NCBI RefSeq assembly: GCF_004349215.1
Contig: NZ_SMKU01000043.1
Coordinates: forward strand, 1-40,824
Reading direction: 5' to 3'
Source: Actinomadura rubrisoli
GTDB taxonomy: Bacteria > Actinomycetota > Actinomycetes > Streptosporangiales > Streptosporangiaceae
DNA length: 40,824 nt
The translations under genes were made by a program, and so were the position numbers. Position 1 is the stretch's first letter. Each line of letters begins with the position of its first letter. Positions 30,404 to 38,474 of this stretch are shown in pieces. The notes beneath the pieces were generated by a model. The model was not told the DNA's origin and did not search any database. It saw nothing but the letters and a program-made list of their open reading frames with translations.

Positions 30404-31042
30404 ATGCAGACCCTCGCCGTCGACCATCCGCTCGTGGCGCACAAGCTCACCACGCTGCGGGACGTGCGCACCGATTCGCCCACGTTCCGGCGTCTCGCCG
30501 ACGAACTGGTCACCCTCCTGGCGTACGAGGCGACCCGCGATGTCCGCGTCGCCGAGGCCACGGTGCAGACTCCGCTGGTCCCGGCCCAGGGAGTCCAGTT
30601 GGCGAGTCCCAAGCCGCTGGTCGTGCCGATCCTGCGCGCGGGCCTCGGGATGCTGGACGGCATGACGCGGCTGCTGCCCACCGCCGAGGTCGGCTTCCTC
30701 GGCATGATCCGGGACGAGGGCACCCTGCAAGCCCAGACGTACGCGACGCGGCTCCCGGACGACCTGTCCGGCCGGCAGTGCTACGTCCTGGACCCCATGC
30801 TCGCGACGGGCGGGACGCTCGCGGCGGCCATCAGGCTGCTGTTCGACCGCGGCGCCGATGACGTCACCGCCCTCTGCCTGCTCGCCGCGCCCGAGGGCCT
30901 GAAGTACTTGGAGCGGGCGTTCGAGGACATCACGGCACCGATCCGGGTCGTCACGGCCGCGATCGACTCGCATCTCAACGAGCAGGGCTTCATCATGCCG
31001 GGCCTGGGCGACGCCGGAGACCGCCTCTACGGCGTCGTCTGA
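30404..31042 (+). CDS. upp: Uracil phosphoribosyltransferase
   Basis: 212 aa, standard length. It makes UMP from uracil and PRPP in pyrimidine salvage. [20 protein letters not shown] is the family start, [14 protein letters not shown] the regulatory/oxyanion region, [17 protein letters not shown] the PRPP-binding loop and [16 protein letters not shown] the uracil-binding C-terminus. ATG 30404 is supported by both this N-terminus and the -10 box 6 nt before it. Confidence 0.97.
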   Translation: MQTLAVDHPLVAHKLTTLRDVRTDSPTFRRLADELVTLLAYEATRDVRVAEATVQTPLVPAQGVQLASPKPLVVPILRAGLGMLDGMTRLLPTAEVGFLGMIRDEGTLQAQTYATRLPDDLSGRQCYVLDPMLATGGTLAAAIRLLFDRGADDVTALCLLAAPEGLKYLERAFEDITAPIRVVTAAIDSHLNEQGFIMPGLGDAGDRLYGVV

Positions 31043-31225
31043 CCCGTCTTCGCCGCCCCTGGGACCCTCAGACGAGGGGCCGGGGCGTGACTAAGCGCTA
31101 GATGTTCGTTCCAAGTGGCAAGGGGTAATAACCCGCTACGGAACGTCAGTGCGCGTTCCCCTCCACCGTCCCGGCACAGGGGACCGTTTCGGACCGGACG
31201 GTGCGAGCGAGTTCGAGGACACAAG

Positions 31226-31486
31226 ATGGCTCACCAAGGGGACGGGGACCTGCCGCGCTACGCCGCGATCGGCGAGCGGCTCATCGAGGAGTTCGACGGG
31301 GTGCACGCATCCGAGACGGTGTCCAGGTGCGTGTCCGCGGCACGGTACGGAGCCGAAGAGGTCACGGGGTCGGCGCCGCCCGATCTCGTCGAGCGGATCG
31401 CGCGCAGGCATCTGGAGGTGCTCGCCGTCGTGGCGGCCGAAAAGCGGCGCCAGGCGCGGCGCTCCTCTCTCGACAACGCGCCATGA
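31226..31486 (+). CDS. Three-helix-bundle dimerization-type small protein
   Basis: 86 aa: RYAAIGERLIEEFDGVHASE, VSRCVSAARYGAEEVTGSAP, PDLVERIARRHLEVLAVVAA. This matches the actinobacterial three-helix bundle pattern (RL...F...V...V..A...F......P.LVER.AR..L), a presumed dimerisation module found as small proteins or at the ends of larger ones. GAGGA at 31215-31219 supports ATG 31226. The 70 bp after the stop contain only the RBS for the next gene. Function unknown. Confidence 0.7.
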   Translation: MAHQGDGDLPRYAAIGERLIEEFDGVHASETVSRCVSAARYGAEEVTGSAPPDLVERIARRHLEVLAVVAAEKRRQARRSSLDNAP

Positions 31487-31560
31487 GCCGTGCTTTGCCG
31501 GTGGTGTGGGCTGTGCGAGACTGAACCGGGGTCTGTGGGACGACGCTCCGGGAGGCAGAC

Positions 31561-31758
31561 GTGCCCGCCAGGAAGTACATGACGTGGGCCGCCAGGAAGT
31601 ACAGGACGTGGATCGCCGCGGCCTTCGTGGCGTTCTATGTCATCACGCAGCCGGACGGGGCCGTCCGGCTGGTCGGCGATGCCGCCGGTGGCGCGGCCGA
31701 CGGGCTGGCCTCCGCCGCGGGCTCCCTGACCGCCTTCGTCGACGCGCTCGGGTCCTGA
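31561..31758 (+). CDS. Small membrane-associated protein with N-terminal in-frame duplication
   Basis: 65 aa from a GTG with GGGAGG 6 nt upstream. A 24-bp tandem duplication (31564-31587 and 31588-31611, 22 of 24 identical) makes the repeat RKYMTWAA/RKYRTWIA. One hydrophobic stretch follows (WIAAAFVAFYVITQ), then an Ala/Gly-rich amphipathic tail (GDAAGGAADGLASAAGSLTA). It stands 7 bp before the PH-domain gene and may be coexpressed with it. No function assignable. Confidence 0.6.
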   Translation: MPARKYMTWAARKYRTWIAAAFVAFYVITQPDGAVRLVGDAAGGAADGLASAAGSLTAFVDALGS

Positions 31759-31765
31759 GGCCGGG

Positions 31766-32281
31766 ATGAGACTCGTCACCCCCGGCGACTCGGCACCGGC
31801 GTCGGTGAACAAGTACCTGCTGCCGCACGAGAACCAGGTCATCACCGTGCGGCGGCACCCTGCCGTGCTGATGGTGCCGGTCGGGCTCGTCCTCGGCGGC
31901 CTGATCGTCGCGGGCGTGCTGAGCAACATGGCCACGGTCGTCTCGTGGATCTGGTGGGGATGGCTGATCCTGCTGGCCTGGTTCGTCTGGCGTGTCGCCG
32001 AGTGGTCCGTCGACTACTTCGTGATCACCAACCAGCGCATGCTGCTGACCACGGGCCTCATCACCCGCAAGGTCGCGATGATGCCGCTGGCCAAGGTCAC
32101 CGACATGAGCTTCAAGCGGACGATCGCCGGCCGGATGCTCGGCTACGGCGAGTTCGTCCTGGAATCCGCCGGCCAGGACCAGGCGCTCTCGACCGTCGAG
32201 TACCTCCCCTACCCCGAGCAGCTGTATCTGGAAGTCTGCGAAATGATCTTCCCGAACAAGAACCCTTCCGCGGACGACTGA
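31766..32281 (+). CDS. PH-domain (YdbT-like) membrane protein
   Basis: 171 aa. Two transmembrane helices (~35-55 VLMVPVGLVLGGLIVAGVLS and ~60-76 WIWWGWLILLAWFVW) precede a bacterial PH-like domain: WSVDYFVITNQRMLLTTGLI, TRKVAMMPLAKVTDMSFKRT, GRMLGYGEFVLESAGQDQAL. Members of this DUF304/bPH2 family sit at the inner membrane; their role is unknown. It ends IFPNKNPSADD. ATG 31766 follows directly on the small membrane gene. Confidence 0.88.
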   Translation: MRLVTPGDSAPASVNKYLLPHENQVITVRRHPAVLMVPVGLVLGGLIVAGVLSNMATVVSWIWWGWLILLAWFVWRVAEWSVDYFVITNQRMLLTTGLITRKVAMMPLAKVTDMSFKRTIAGRMLGYGEFVLESAGQDQALSTVEYLPYPEQLYLEVCEMIFPNKNPSADD

Positions 32282-32788
32282 CGCGGACCGGCGGGAGACA
32301 GGTGCGAAGCGGCGTCGCGGCGACACTGGACGAGACCGTGACGCTACCCGGCGAAGCCGACACGCCACCGGACGAGGCCGCGGCGACACCGGAGCAAGCC
32401 GTCACGCGCGGGCCCGATAACGGCGTCGGACGAGGTCAGGACGCCCTTGCGCGGGGTAGGGACACGGCATGGGGACAGGGGGCCAAAATCTGGGTTTCGG
32501 CGATCTTGCGCGGAACGTCGGATACGGTCGGAGACGACAGGCGTCGCGATCGCCGGCAGAACCGGCGGCCCGCCGGCCCGTCCAGGACGATGGGAGCAGC
32601 GTCCGGACGGCGGCCAGGCCGCGGGGAACGGGCCAGGGGCCGCCCGAACGGGTGTTTTGCGGCGTTCGTACCACCGGTCGTAGGGGGGGACGGGCAGGCC
32701 GCTTCATTACTCTCGATGTGCGATTACCCGCAATGTGCAATCATGTCGGCACCCCAGCCGCCTGTTTACTTCCGCTAAGTGAGTCCAC
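32282..32788. other. 507-bp gap without a clear gene
   Basis: One plus-strand frame is open from a GTG near 32302 to 32776, but its translation is a Pro/Arg/Gly string with no RBS, no fold and no family resemblance. The GC is high until about 32690, where the sequence becomes AT-richer and promoter-like. I see no RNA gene. Confidence 0.4.
32716..32743 (+). promoter_or_regulatory. Direct repeats in the promoter region of the XRE-TPR gene
   Basis: ATGTGCGATTA (32716-32726) and ATGTGCAATCA (32733-32743), 17 bp apart, in the AT-rich section 46 bp before the gene. They could be half-sites for a regulator, perhaps the XRE protein itself. Confidence 0.4.
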
Positions 32789-34282
32789 ATGCCGGGTCCA
32801 GGCAACGTCGGCGAACGTGTCCGCAACCTGCGGCTGACCAGACGCTTGTCGCAGGCACAGCTCGCCGGTCACGACCTTTCTGACAGCTACATCTCATTGA
32901 TCGAGTCCGGCAAGCGGACTCCGACGCCGACCGTTCTGCGCATGCTGGCCGAGCGCCTCGGCTGCACCCCGGAGTACTTGGCCGAGGGAGTGGAGCCGGA
33001 GCAGCGCGCCCATCTTGAGGTCCGGGAGCGCCATGCCCACCTCGCGCTGCTGGGCGGCGACCCCGCGACGGCCGAGGCGGGCTTCGACGAGGTGATCGCC
33101 CGCAGCGACGATCCCGACCTGACGGCGCGCGCCCGCTGGGGCCGCGCCCGCGCTCTGGAGGAACTCGGCAGGACGGACCACGCGATCGCGCTCTTCGAGG
33201 AACTGCGCGAGCAGGCCGAACGCGACCCGGGACGGGCCAGCTGGCTGCCGCCGGTGATCGCGCTCGCCCGCTGCTACCACTCCGTCGGCGACCTCGGCCA
33301 GGCCATCGCCCTCGGTGAGCGCGCCCTGGAGCGGTTGCGGCGGCTCGGGCTCGGCGTCGGCCAGGAGCACACCGAGGTAGGCCGCGTCCTGCTGCTCGCC
33401 TATGTGGATCGCTCCGACCCCGTCCGCGCCCACGAGATCGGACGGCGCCTGCTGTTCCCGGACGAGTCCGGCGAGGCGGAGTCCACGTCCATCGCCTACC
33501 AGCGCGCGAGCATGCGCGCGCTGGACGAGGGCACGATCGGCGATTCGCTGTACTTCGCCGACCAGGCCCTGGCAGCTCGTACAGACACCACACCGGTACA
33601 GGGACGCGCACGCCTGCACCTTGCGGCCGCCAAGGCGCTGCTCAGGGGCGTCATGCCGTTCTCGGAGGCCACCCCGTCCCCGCTGCCGGGCGGAACCGTC
33701 GGCGCGGTGCCCGCGTCCGGCGAGTTCACCGCCACCGGCGCGCCAGGCGCCGAACGGCCGCGCGTCGAAGGATCCCACCAGGCCGCGCAGGAGGCCCTGG
33801 AACTGCTCAAGGAGACGTCCGTCCTTGTAGGGGCCGAAGCCACTGAGAGCACCATCGCCAGGGCGCGCGCGCTGGTGCTGACCAGTGAGCTGGAAGAGGC
33901 GATCGGCGAACTGGAACAGTTCCTCGACACCGGGATGGCCCTCGCGGACCCGACCGGCACCCATCCCGTGACGCCGCATCCGGGCAACGACCTGGCCGCA
34001 CGTACTCAGAAGTCCGTCCTGGCCCGTCTCGTCCTGGCCCGAGCCCGGGTCGCGCAGGGGGACCTCGCGGCGGCCCAGGTCGTCCTGCGTGCGGCGTCGG
34101 AGCAACTGTGCACCTTGCCCGCCGGACGCCCCGCAGCCCATCTCTACCGCGAACTGGGCGAGCTCTTCGAGCTCGTCCAAGACAGCGACAGCGCGGCGAC
34201 CGCCTACCGCCAGGCGCTGGAGGCCGCCGGCCTGCGCGCCGCGCGAGCGCAAGAAGCGAACTGCGACCTCGGCCGCGTCTGA
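32789..34282 (+). CDS. XRE regulator with TPR-like repeats
   Basis: 497 aa. Residues 8-62: HTH_3 (VGERVRNLRLTRRLSQAQLA, SDSYISLIESGKRTPTPTVL). From about 70 to the end come TPR-like helix pairs (HLALLGGDPATAEAGFDEVI, ARARWGRARALEELGRTDHA, ALARCYHSVGDLGQAIALGE). A Pro/Gly-rich loop of ~40 residues (near 295-335) interrupts them. Such proteins resemble peptide-sensing regulators of the RRNPP type, but a ligand peptide gene is not visible. The ATG at 32789 has no good Shine-Dalgarno. A strong terminator follows the stop. Confidence 0.88.
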   Translation: MPGPGNVGERVRNLRLTRRLSQAQLAGHDLSDSYISLIESGKRTPTPTVLRMLAERLGCTPEYLAEGVEPEQRAHLEVRERHAHLALLGGDPATAEAGFDEVIARSDDPDLTARARWGRARALEELGRTDHAIALFEELREQAERDPGRASWLPPVIALARCYHSVGDLGQAIALGERALERLRRLGLGVGQEHTEVGRVLLLAYVDRSDPVRAHEIGRRLLFPDESGEAESTSIAYQRASMRALDEGTIGDSLYFADQALAARTDTTPVQGRARLHLAAAKALLRGVMPFSEATPSPLPGGTVGAVPASGEFTATGAPGAERPRVEGSHQAAQEALELLKETSVLVGAEATESTIARARALVLTSELEEAIGELEQFLDTGMALADPTGTHPVTPHPGNDLAARTQKSVLARLVLARARVAQGDLAAAQVVLRAASEQLCTLPAGRPAAHLYRELGELFELVQDSDSAATAYRQALEAAGLRAARAQEANCDLGRV

Positions 34283-34286
34283 CAGC

Positions 34287-34315
34287 CCGGGGTGTGGAAT
34301 AAAACCACACCCCGG
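34287..34315 (+). terminator. Terminator of the XRE-TPR gene
   Basis: CCGGGGTGTGG (34287-34297) and CCACACCCCGG (34305-34315) pair perfectly around AATAAAA, followed by CTTGT. It begins 5 nt after the stop. Confidence 0.9.
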
Positions 34316-34390
34316 CTTGTCGTACCGTCCAGACATGGGATGATTGGCTGACCGGACGTTATGTCCCGGCCCGTAGCCCAAGGGGGAAGC

Positions 34391-35101
34391 TTGACTCTGC
34401 GCACCGCTCGCCGGTCGTCGCTGGTCGACCAGGTGATCGACCAGCTCAGGAGCGAGATCACCGCAGGGGTCTGGCCGGTCGGCGCGAAGATCCCCCCGGA
34501 ACCCGTCCTCTCGGAGACCCTGGGGGTCGGCCGCAACACCGTCCGCGAGGCCGTCCGGGCTCTCACGCACGCCGGGATCCTCGACAGCCGTCAGGGCGAC
34601 GGCACCTACGTCCGCGCCACGAGCGAGCTGTCCAGCGCCGTCCGGCGGCGGCTGGAGACGGCCGAGCTCATCGAGATCCTCGAAGTCAGGCGCGGCCTGG
34701 AGGTGGAGGCGGCCAGACTCGCCGCGAGGCGCCGCACCGCCTCCGACGTCGCGGCGATCGCCGAGGCCCTCGAACACCGGAACGCGGTGCTGGCCGAGGG
34801 CGACCGCACCGCCTTCGTCGAAGCCGACCTCGCCTTCCACATCACCGTCGTCGAGGCCACCCACAACCAGGTGCTCACCGACCTCTACCACGACTTCAGC
34901 GCCGCACTGAGAGCGAGCATCGGCGCCGCCGGCGCCCTCCTGGAACACGCCGCCGTCCCCCACGCCCCCATCGCCGCCGCCATCGAAGCCGGCGACGCGA
35001 CAGCCGCCGCCCTAGCCACCCACGCCTGCCTCGACCAAATCATCGTCGTATTCAATTCAATCCCGGCGCAGGGCGGCTTCCCCAGCAACTCGCCGCCTTG
35101 A
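34391..35101 (+). CDS. FadR/FCD-type GntR regulator
   Basis: 236 aa from TTG 34391 with AGGGGGAA at 34381-34388; ATG 34361 is possible but lacks an RBS. The winged helix is TARRSSLVDQVIDQLRSEIT, IPPEPVLSETLGVGRNTVRE and DSRQGDGTYVRA. The FCD domain (~85-225) has EILEVRRGLEVEAARLAARR and the metal/ligand residues in DLAFHITVVEATHN. The last ~13 residues (IPAQGGFPSNSPP) lie in repeat copy R1 and are not conserved in the family, so the C-terminus was probably altered by that repeat. It precedes a CynX-like MFS gene on the same strand and is its likely regulator. Confidence 0.88.
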   Translation: MTLRTARRSSLVDQVIDQLRSEITAGVWPVGAKIPPEPVLSETLGVGRNTVREAVRALTHAGILDSRQGDGTYVRATSELSSAVRRRLETAELIEILEVRRGLEVEAARLAARRRTASDVAAIAEALEHRNAVLAEGDRTAFVEADLAFHITVVEATHNQVLTDLYHDFSAALRASIGAAGALLEHAAVPHAPIAAAIEAGDATAAALATHACLDQIIVVFNSIPAQGGFPSNSPP

Positions 35102-35147
35102 CCGTGCCCGGCCGCAAGCGCAGATGCGCTCGCGCCCAGGGGCTCGC
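35058..35147. repeat. Structured intergenic repeat, copy R1
   Basis: CAATCCCGGCGCAGGGC...CTCGCCGCCTTGACCGTGC...GGGGCTCGCC, with the inner palindrome AGCGCA-GA-TGCGCT (35117-35130) in the place of the ATCGC...GCGAT hairpin of the other copies. It overlaps the last 14 codons of the GntR gene. It is the most diverged of the three copies. Confidence 0.5.
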
Positions 35148-35197
35148 CTGGCGGCTGTGTTCCTTGCAATCCCGGCCCAGGGCCTCGCCTGGCGGCT
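35135..35197. repeat. Direct repeat pair joining R1 and R2
   Basis: CCCAGGGGCTCGCCTGGCGG (35135-35154) recurs as CCCAGGGCCTCGCCTGGCGG (35176-35195), one mismatch in 20, followed by CT in both. The pair ties copies R1 and R2 together and points to tandem amplification. Confidence 0.7.
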
Positions 35198-35260
35198 CGC
35201 CTCCTGACCGTGCTTGTGCGAGACGCGCATCGCTTCGCGATCTTCCCGGTGAGGCTCGCC
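35167..35260. repeat. Structured intergenic repeat, copy R2
   Basis: CAATCCCGGCCCAGGGCC...CTCGCCTCCTGACCGTGCTTG, then ATCGCTTCGCGAT (35229-35241) and GAGGCTCGCC. It matches copy A (5727-5808) closely, including the central CTGACCGTGCTTG and ATCGCTTCGCGATC, so it is a dispersed element and not a local duplication only. The section 35261-35455 after it has no recognisable gene. Confidence 0.65.
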
Positions 35261-35455
35261 TTCGGCCTTGCCTCACCGGTCAGGGCCCGCGCTCGCGCGA
35301 CGGCCGGCCCAACCTGAACAGGTTCTGGCCACGCAGTGCCTTCCGGCTCGTCGTTGTCATCGCGTCGCTCATGACAGGGGCGGGTCCGGCCGAGGTATGC
35401 GAGTGGCCCACATAGACGGCGACCAAGGGGCCGCGGTGAAAGGAGAGTGCCGGTC

Positions 35456-35581
35456 ATGGCCGGGTCGCCAACTCCCGCCCGGCGGGCCGGCTCGGGCCGT
35501 CTTCGCGTGACTGGTCTACCACCCAGGCAGAGGCCGGTACTTGGGGCCGGTACTTGGGACGAGTGCCGGGTGCCGGTTTGA
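35456..35581 (+). CDS. 41-codon ORF with strong RBS, doubtful
   Basis: AAAGGAGAG (35439-35447) precedes ATG 35456 by 8 nt, and the frame runs 41 codons (MAGSPTPARRAGSGRLRVTG...). The composition is Arg/Pro/Gly noise, and the frame runs through an operator-like palindrome and a 13-bp tandem repeat. It may be a short leader ORF of the MFS gene or no gene at all. Confidence 0.25.
   Translation: MAGSPTPARRAGSGRLRVTGLPPRQRPVLGAGTWDECRVPV
35512..35521. promoter_or_regulatory. Candidate GntR (FadR-type) operator
   Basis: TGGTCTACCA is a 10-bp palindrome of the form TGGT-N2-ACCA, close to the operators of FadR-subfamily regulators. It lies 111 bp before the MFS gene, downstream of the GntR gene. 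A perfect tandem duplication of GCCGGTACTTGGG (35533-35545, 35546-35558) follows it. Confidence 0.45.
35533..35558. repeat. 13-bp tandem duplication
   Basis: GCCGGTACTTGGG occurs twice in direct succession with no mismatch. It lies in the leader of the CynX-like MFS gene, close to the GntR-type palindrome. Confidence 0.85.
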
Positions 35582-35631
35582 AGATCTATATCCGATACGA
35601 CGCGCCGTGATGGCGCATGACGAAGGGTGAA

Positions 35632-36927
35632 ATGAACTCCTCGGCAATGTCCTCCGCTCCGCGTGTCTCCCGCGCCACGGCCGTCTGGTCGTTCGTCGGC
35701 CTGGTACTGCTGACGATCAACCTGCGGGCCGCCATCACCGGGGTCTCGCCGGTGCTCGGCGATCTGCGGGACGCGCTCGGGCTGTCCGGAGTGCAGGTGA
35801 GCGTCCTGACCACGCTTCCGGTGCTGTGCCTGGGCGCGTTCGCCTCGCTGGCCCCGGTGATCGCGCGGCGGCTCGGCACGGAGGTCGCCATCGCCGGGTC
35901 CCTCGTGCTGATCACGCTGGGGATCGTGGTGCGGATCGTCCCGGTCCGTCCGGCGCTGTTCTTTGGAACGATCCTCGCGGGTGCCGGGATCGCGATGGGC
36001 AACGTTCTCATGCCCGCGGTCATCAAGCGGGTCTTCCCGGACCGGCTCGGCTCGCTGACGGGTCTGGCGATGATGCTCATGGCCGCCAGCGGCGCCGTCG
36101 CGGCCGGTCTCGCCGTTCCCCTGGACGACGCGGGCGGCTGGCGGCTGGCCCTGGCCGTGTGGGCCGTCCCGTCGCTGATCGCCGCGCTCGTGTGGGGGCC
36201 GCTGGCCCTGCGCGGCCGCCGCCAGGCGCCTGTCCCCGCCACGGCCCCGCCGACCGCCGTCCCGAAGGACGAGGGTTCGCTGCTCCGTTCCTCCGTGGCC
36301 TGGTACGTCTCGGTGTTCATGGGCCTGGCCTCGCTGATGTTCTACGTCCTGCTGTCGTGGCTACCGGAGATCATGCGGGACGCCGGGTACGCGCCCGCGA
36401 CCGCCGGGATGATGGTCTCGACCATGCTGATCGTCGGCATTCCGCTGGGCTTCTTCGTCCCGGTGTTCGCCGCCCGGCTGCGTGACCAGCGCGGGGTCGT
36501 CGCCGCGGTCGCCGTCACCATGGTGGTCGGTATCGGCGGCCTGCTCCTCGCGCCTGCGGCGGGCTGGGTGTGGGTGCTGACTCTCGGCCTCGGGACGGGC
36601 AGCGCGTTCCCGCTGGCCTACACGCTGCTGAGCCTGCGTTCACCGAGCCCGTCGGCCGCCGCGCGCCTGTCCGGTATGGCGCAGACCGGGGGCTATATCC
36701 TCGCCGGGTTCGGTCCGCTCGCCGTCGGTGTCCTGCACAGCGCCACGGGCGGCTGGGACGTGTCGCTCGTCCTGCTGCTCGCGCTGGTCGTCCCGGAGCT
36801 GGTCTTCGGCCTGCTGGCCGCGCGTCCGGGGTTCGTCCGGCTCGGCCCTGCCCGTCCGGAGGGCCGGTTCGAGCAGCCGATCGAGCGCGAGGACCTCGCC
36901 GCCCCCGAATCCGCCAGGGCCCGCTGA
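35632..36927 (+). CDS. MFS transporter, CynX/NimT type
   Basis: 431 aa, twelve hydrophobic helices. LLTINLRAAITGVSPVLGDL at helix 1 (NLR.AI..V.P.L) is the signature of the CynX/NimT cyanate/nitroimidazole group; APVIARRLGTEVAIAGSLVL follows helix 2. MSTASGAVAAG-like MMLMAASGAVAAGLAVPL marks helix 5. The exported or imported compound is unknown. ATG 35632 has AAGGGTGA just ahead, better than ATG 35617. The preceding FCD-type regulator and the TGGT-N2-ACCA site suggest control by that protein, a pairing common in actinomycetes. Confidence 0.9.
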   Translation: MNSSAMSSAPRVSRATAVWSFVGLVLLTINLRAAITGVSPVLGDLRDALGLSGVQVSVLTTLPVLCLGAFASLAPVIARRLGTEVAIAGSLVLITLGIVVRIVPVRPALFFGTILAGAGIAMGNVLMPAVIKRVFPDRLGSLTGLAMMLMAASGAVAAGLAVPLDDAGGWRLALAVWAVPSLIAALVWGPLALRGRRQAPVPATAPPTAVPKDEGSLLRSSVAWYVSVFMGLASLMFYVLLSWLPEIMRDAGYAPATAGMMVSTMLIVGIPLGFFVPVFAARLRDQRGVVAAVAVTMVVGIGGLLLAPAAGWVWVLTLGLGTGSAFPLAYTLLSLRSPSPSAAARLSGMAQTGGYILAGFGPLAVGVLHSATGGWDVSLVLLLALVVPELVFGLLAARPGFVRLGPARPEGRFEQPIEREDLAAPESARAR

Positions 36928-36952
36928 GAGCCGCCCTTCACGGCGCCGAAGG

Positions 36953-37264
36953 TCAGCCGTTCATGTCCACGGCGTCGAGGTCCAGGACGCGGGCGTGCAG
37001 GACGAGCCGCTGGTGCAGCGCGGCGCGGAGGGCGCGGTGCAGGCCGTCCTCCAGGTAGAGCTCGCCCTTCCACTGGACGACGTGGGGGAACAGGTCGCCG
37101 TAGAACGTGGAGTCCTTGGCGAGGAGCGACTGGAGGTCCAGCTCCCGCTTCGTGCTGACGAGCTGGTCGAGGCGGACCTGGCGAGGCGGGATCTTGGCCC
37201 AGTCCCGGGACGAGAGGCCGTGCTCGGGATAGGGCCTTCCTTCGCCCACCGCCTTGAAGATCAC
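36953..37264 (-). CDS. VapB-annotated actinobacterial protein, ParB/sulfiredoxin-like core
   Basis: 103 aa: VIFKAVGEGRPYPEHGLSSR, PPRQVRLDQLVSTKRELDLQ, DSTFYGDLFPHVVQWKGELY and LEDGLHRALRAALHQRLVLH. This conserved actinobacterial family is usually labelled a VapB-type antitoxin, but the VRLDQLV...DGLHRALRAA pattern resembles ParB/Srx-like domains (..V.LD.L......DGNHR..AA). No VapC PIN toxin gene is next to it, so the antitoxin label is not supported by context. GTG 37264 is exactly 6 nt after a TAGACT -10 box and the mRNA is probably leaderless. Confidence 0.75.
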   Translation of the reverse strand: MIFKAVGEGRPYPEHGLSSRDWAKIPPRQVRLDQLVSTKRELDLQSLLAKDSTFYGDLFPHVVQWKGELYLEDGLHRALRAALHQRLVLHARVLDLDAVDMNG

Positions 37265-37270
37265 GCCATG

Positions 37271-37276
37271 AGTCTA
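37271..37276 (-). promoter_or_regulatory. -10 box of a leaderless promoter
   Basis: TAGACT on the minus strand with CATGGC (6 nt) before GTG 37264. No Shine-Dalgarno is present. Confidence 0.45.
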
Positions 37277-37346
37277 CGGCGTCGGATGGGGCCAGAGAAG
37301 CGGCGCAACTGATCGGGTCACCTGACTCATCCCGGCTGGTAAACCA

Positions 37347-37655
37347 CTAACGTCGCTGCTCGGAGATGTCGTGAGTTAGCACCTGCGCCGGCATGTGCGG
37401 CCGCCGCCGGGACGGGCCGTCCGCCGACATGCCCCGAGCCGCCGAAACATGGTCGGCGGATCGCTCCTGGAGCGGGAACCTGTATTCGATGCCATCGATG
37501 AAGGCTTCACGATCTCCAACGGAAGTAGGTTTCACATCGAGTGACGGGGGCCGATTGTATAGATCGTTGGAGGCGAGCTCGTGCTTGTGGAGCTCCGCTT
37601 CGTCCTCGATGTACACGCTGCTGTTACGCAGCTCAACGTAGACGACGTCGGTCAC
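37347..37655 (-). pseudogene. DUF5753/Scr1-type regulator C-terminal fragment
   Basis: The frame from GTG 37655 reads VTDVVYVELRNSSVYIEDEA, ELHKHELASNDLYNRPPSLD and TSVGDREAFIDGIEYRFPLQ. This fits the C-terminal end of DUF5753 helix-turn-helix regulators (VVYVE...S.YIE...D...H.LAF..L....LS...SR.FI..I), whose N-terminal HTH and most of DUF5753 are missing. The last ~40 codons are Arg/Pro noise. GC content is visibly lower than in the surrounding genes, suggesting decayed foreign DNA. No RBS is present. An intact small gene is the less likely alternative. Confidence 0.45.
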
Positions 37656-37782
37656 CAGGGGTGCGGATAGCCGAGCACCGCCGGACGCAGGTGCCAACCA
37701 TGAAGGTAGAACTTAAATACCTCGCCCTGACCGCCTCGCGGCTGTCTGGAGAAGCCTGTCGAAGACTGTGCGATTCTTGTCC

Positions 37783-37905
37783 TCAGGCGTAGTCGCCATT
37801 GAATTCTCTAGAAGAGCTCCACCACCTACCTTTGTCGACGTTGCACGTCATGGGGAGGAACTGCTCGCGCCACTCGTCCACGACTTCGTAGTAGTTTACG
37901 GAGGG
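37783..37905 (-). pseudogene. Unrecognised gene fragment
   Basis: The minus-strand frame reads VNYYEVVDEWREQFLPMTCN, VDKGRWWSSSREFNGDYA and a stop at 37785-37783, flanked upstream by an in-frame TGA. Trp, Tyr and Phe content is high, unlike noise in GC-rich DNA, so it is probably real protein-derived sequence. No start codon precedes it. I do not recognise the family. Confidence 0.35.
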
Positions 37906-38474
37906 CGGTCAACCTCATGGCTGCGATGGCCGTTTCGCGCTTGTCCATGAGAACGGCGCGGATTCAGCGCGGCACTGGACGCGGCGGCCCGGGGCCTGCT
38001 CGGCCCGGCCGGAACCGGCCCCGGCCTGATCTCGCGCCGACTCGACCCAGACGTCCTCCGGCGTGCCCCCGGCCTGTCCGCCCCGTCCGCCCGATGGCTC
38101 GGTCCACAAGGCCGGAACCCCCGTATTCCCCCGGCGCCGACGAACAAAAGATCAGCTGCGCCGCACATTACCGTACCCCCGCAATGCCAACGGCCGCCGC
38201 TTAATCCGCCCGAGAAGTCTTGCCTTATGGGCAGGTGCGGGATAGAACACGACTGAGGGACGCTGACAACGGTCGAGGACCGATATGTCCCGCCATCGCC
38301 ATGTCCGCCGTGCTTTCAGGGGGATAGCGCGTCCCGGTGCCGGGCCAGTTTCCCCGAACGCCGGTCCTGTCGTGGTCTACCTGCTCCCTCTCCCTTGGGC
38401 GCCGATTGTGGTCCAAGCGTCCGAAGCATTTTCGAGTCCGGCTTCACCGAGCCGGGAAGCGAGAGGGGTGCAGG
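37906..38474. other. 569-bp gap of degenerate sequence
   Basis: The left part (37915-38110) has a GC-rich stretch with small palindromes such as GGAACCGGCCCCGGCC. The section 38140-38290 is mixed, with a possible -10 region near 38220. All frames give Arg/Pro strings without RBS. A full XRE gene would be expected in front of DUF397 but is not here. Confidence 0.4.

Noticed and set aside
32302..32778. Possible gene in the 32.3-32.8 kb gap
   Set aside because: Open frame without RBS, Pro/Arg/Gly composition, and promoter-like sequence within its 3' part.
32894..34963. 689-codon minus-strand open frame
   Set aside because: Antisense to the XRE-TPR and GntR genes, crosses a strong terminator and has no RBS or family.
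36953..37264. VapBC toxin-antitoxin pair
   Set aside because: No PIN-domain VapC gene on either side; the protein looks ParB/Srx-like rather than VapB-like.
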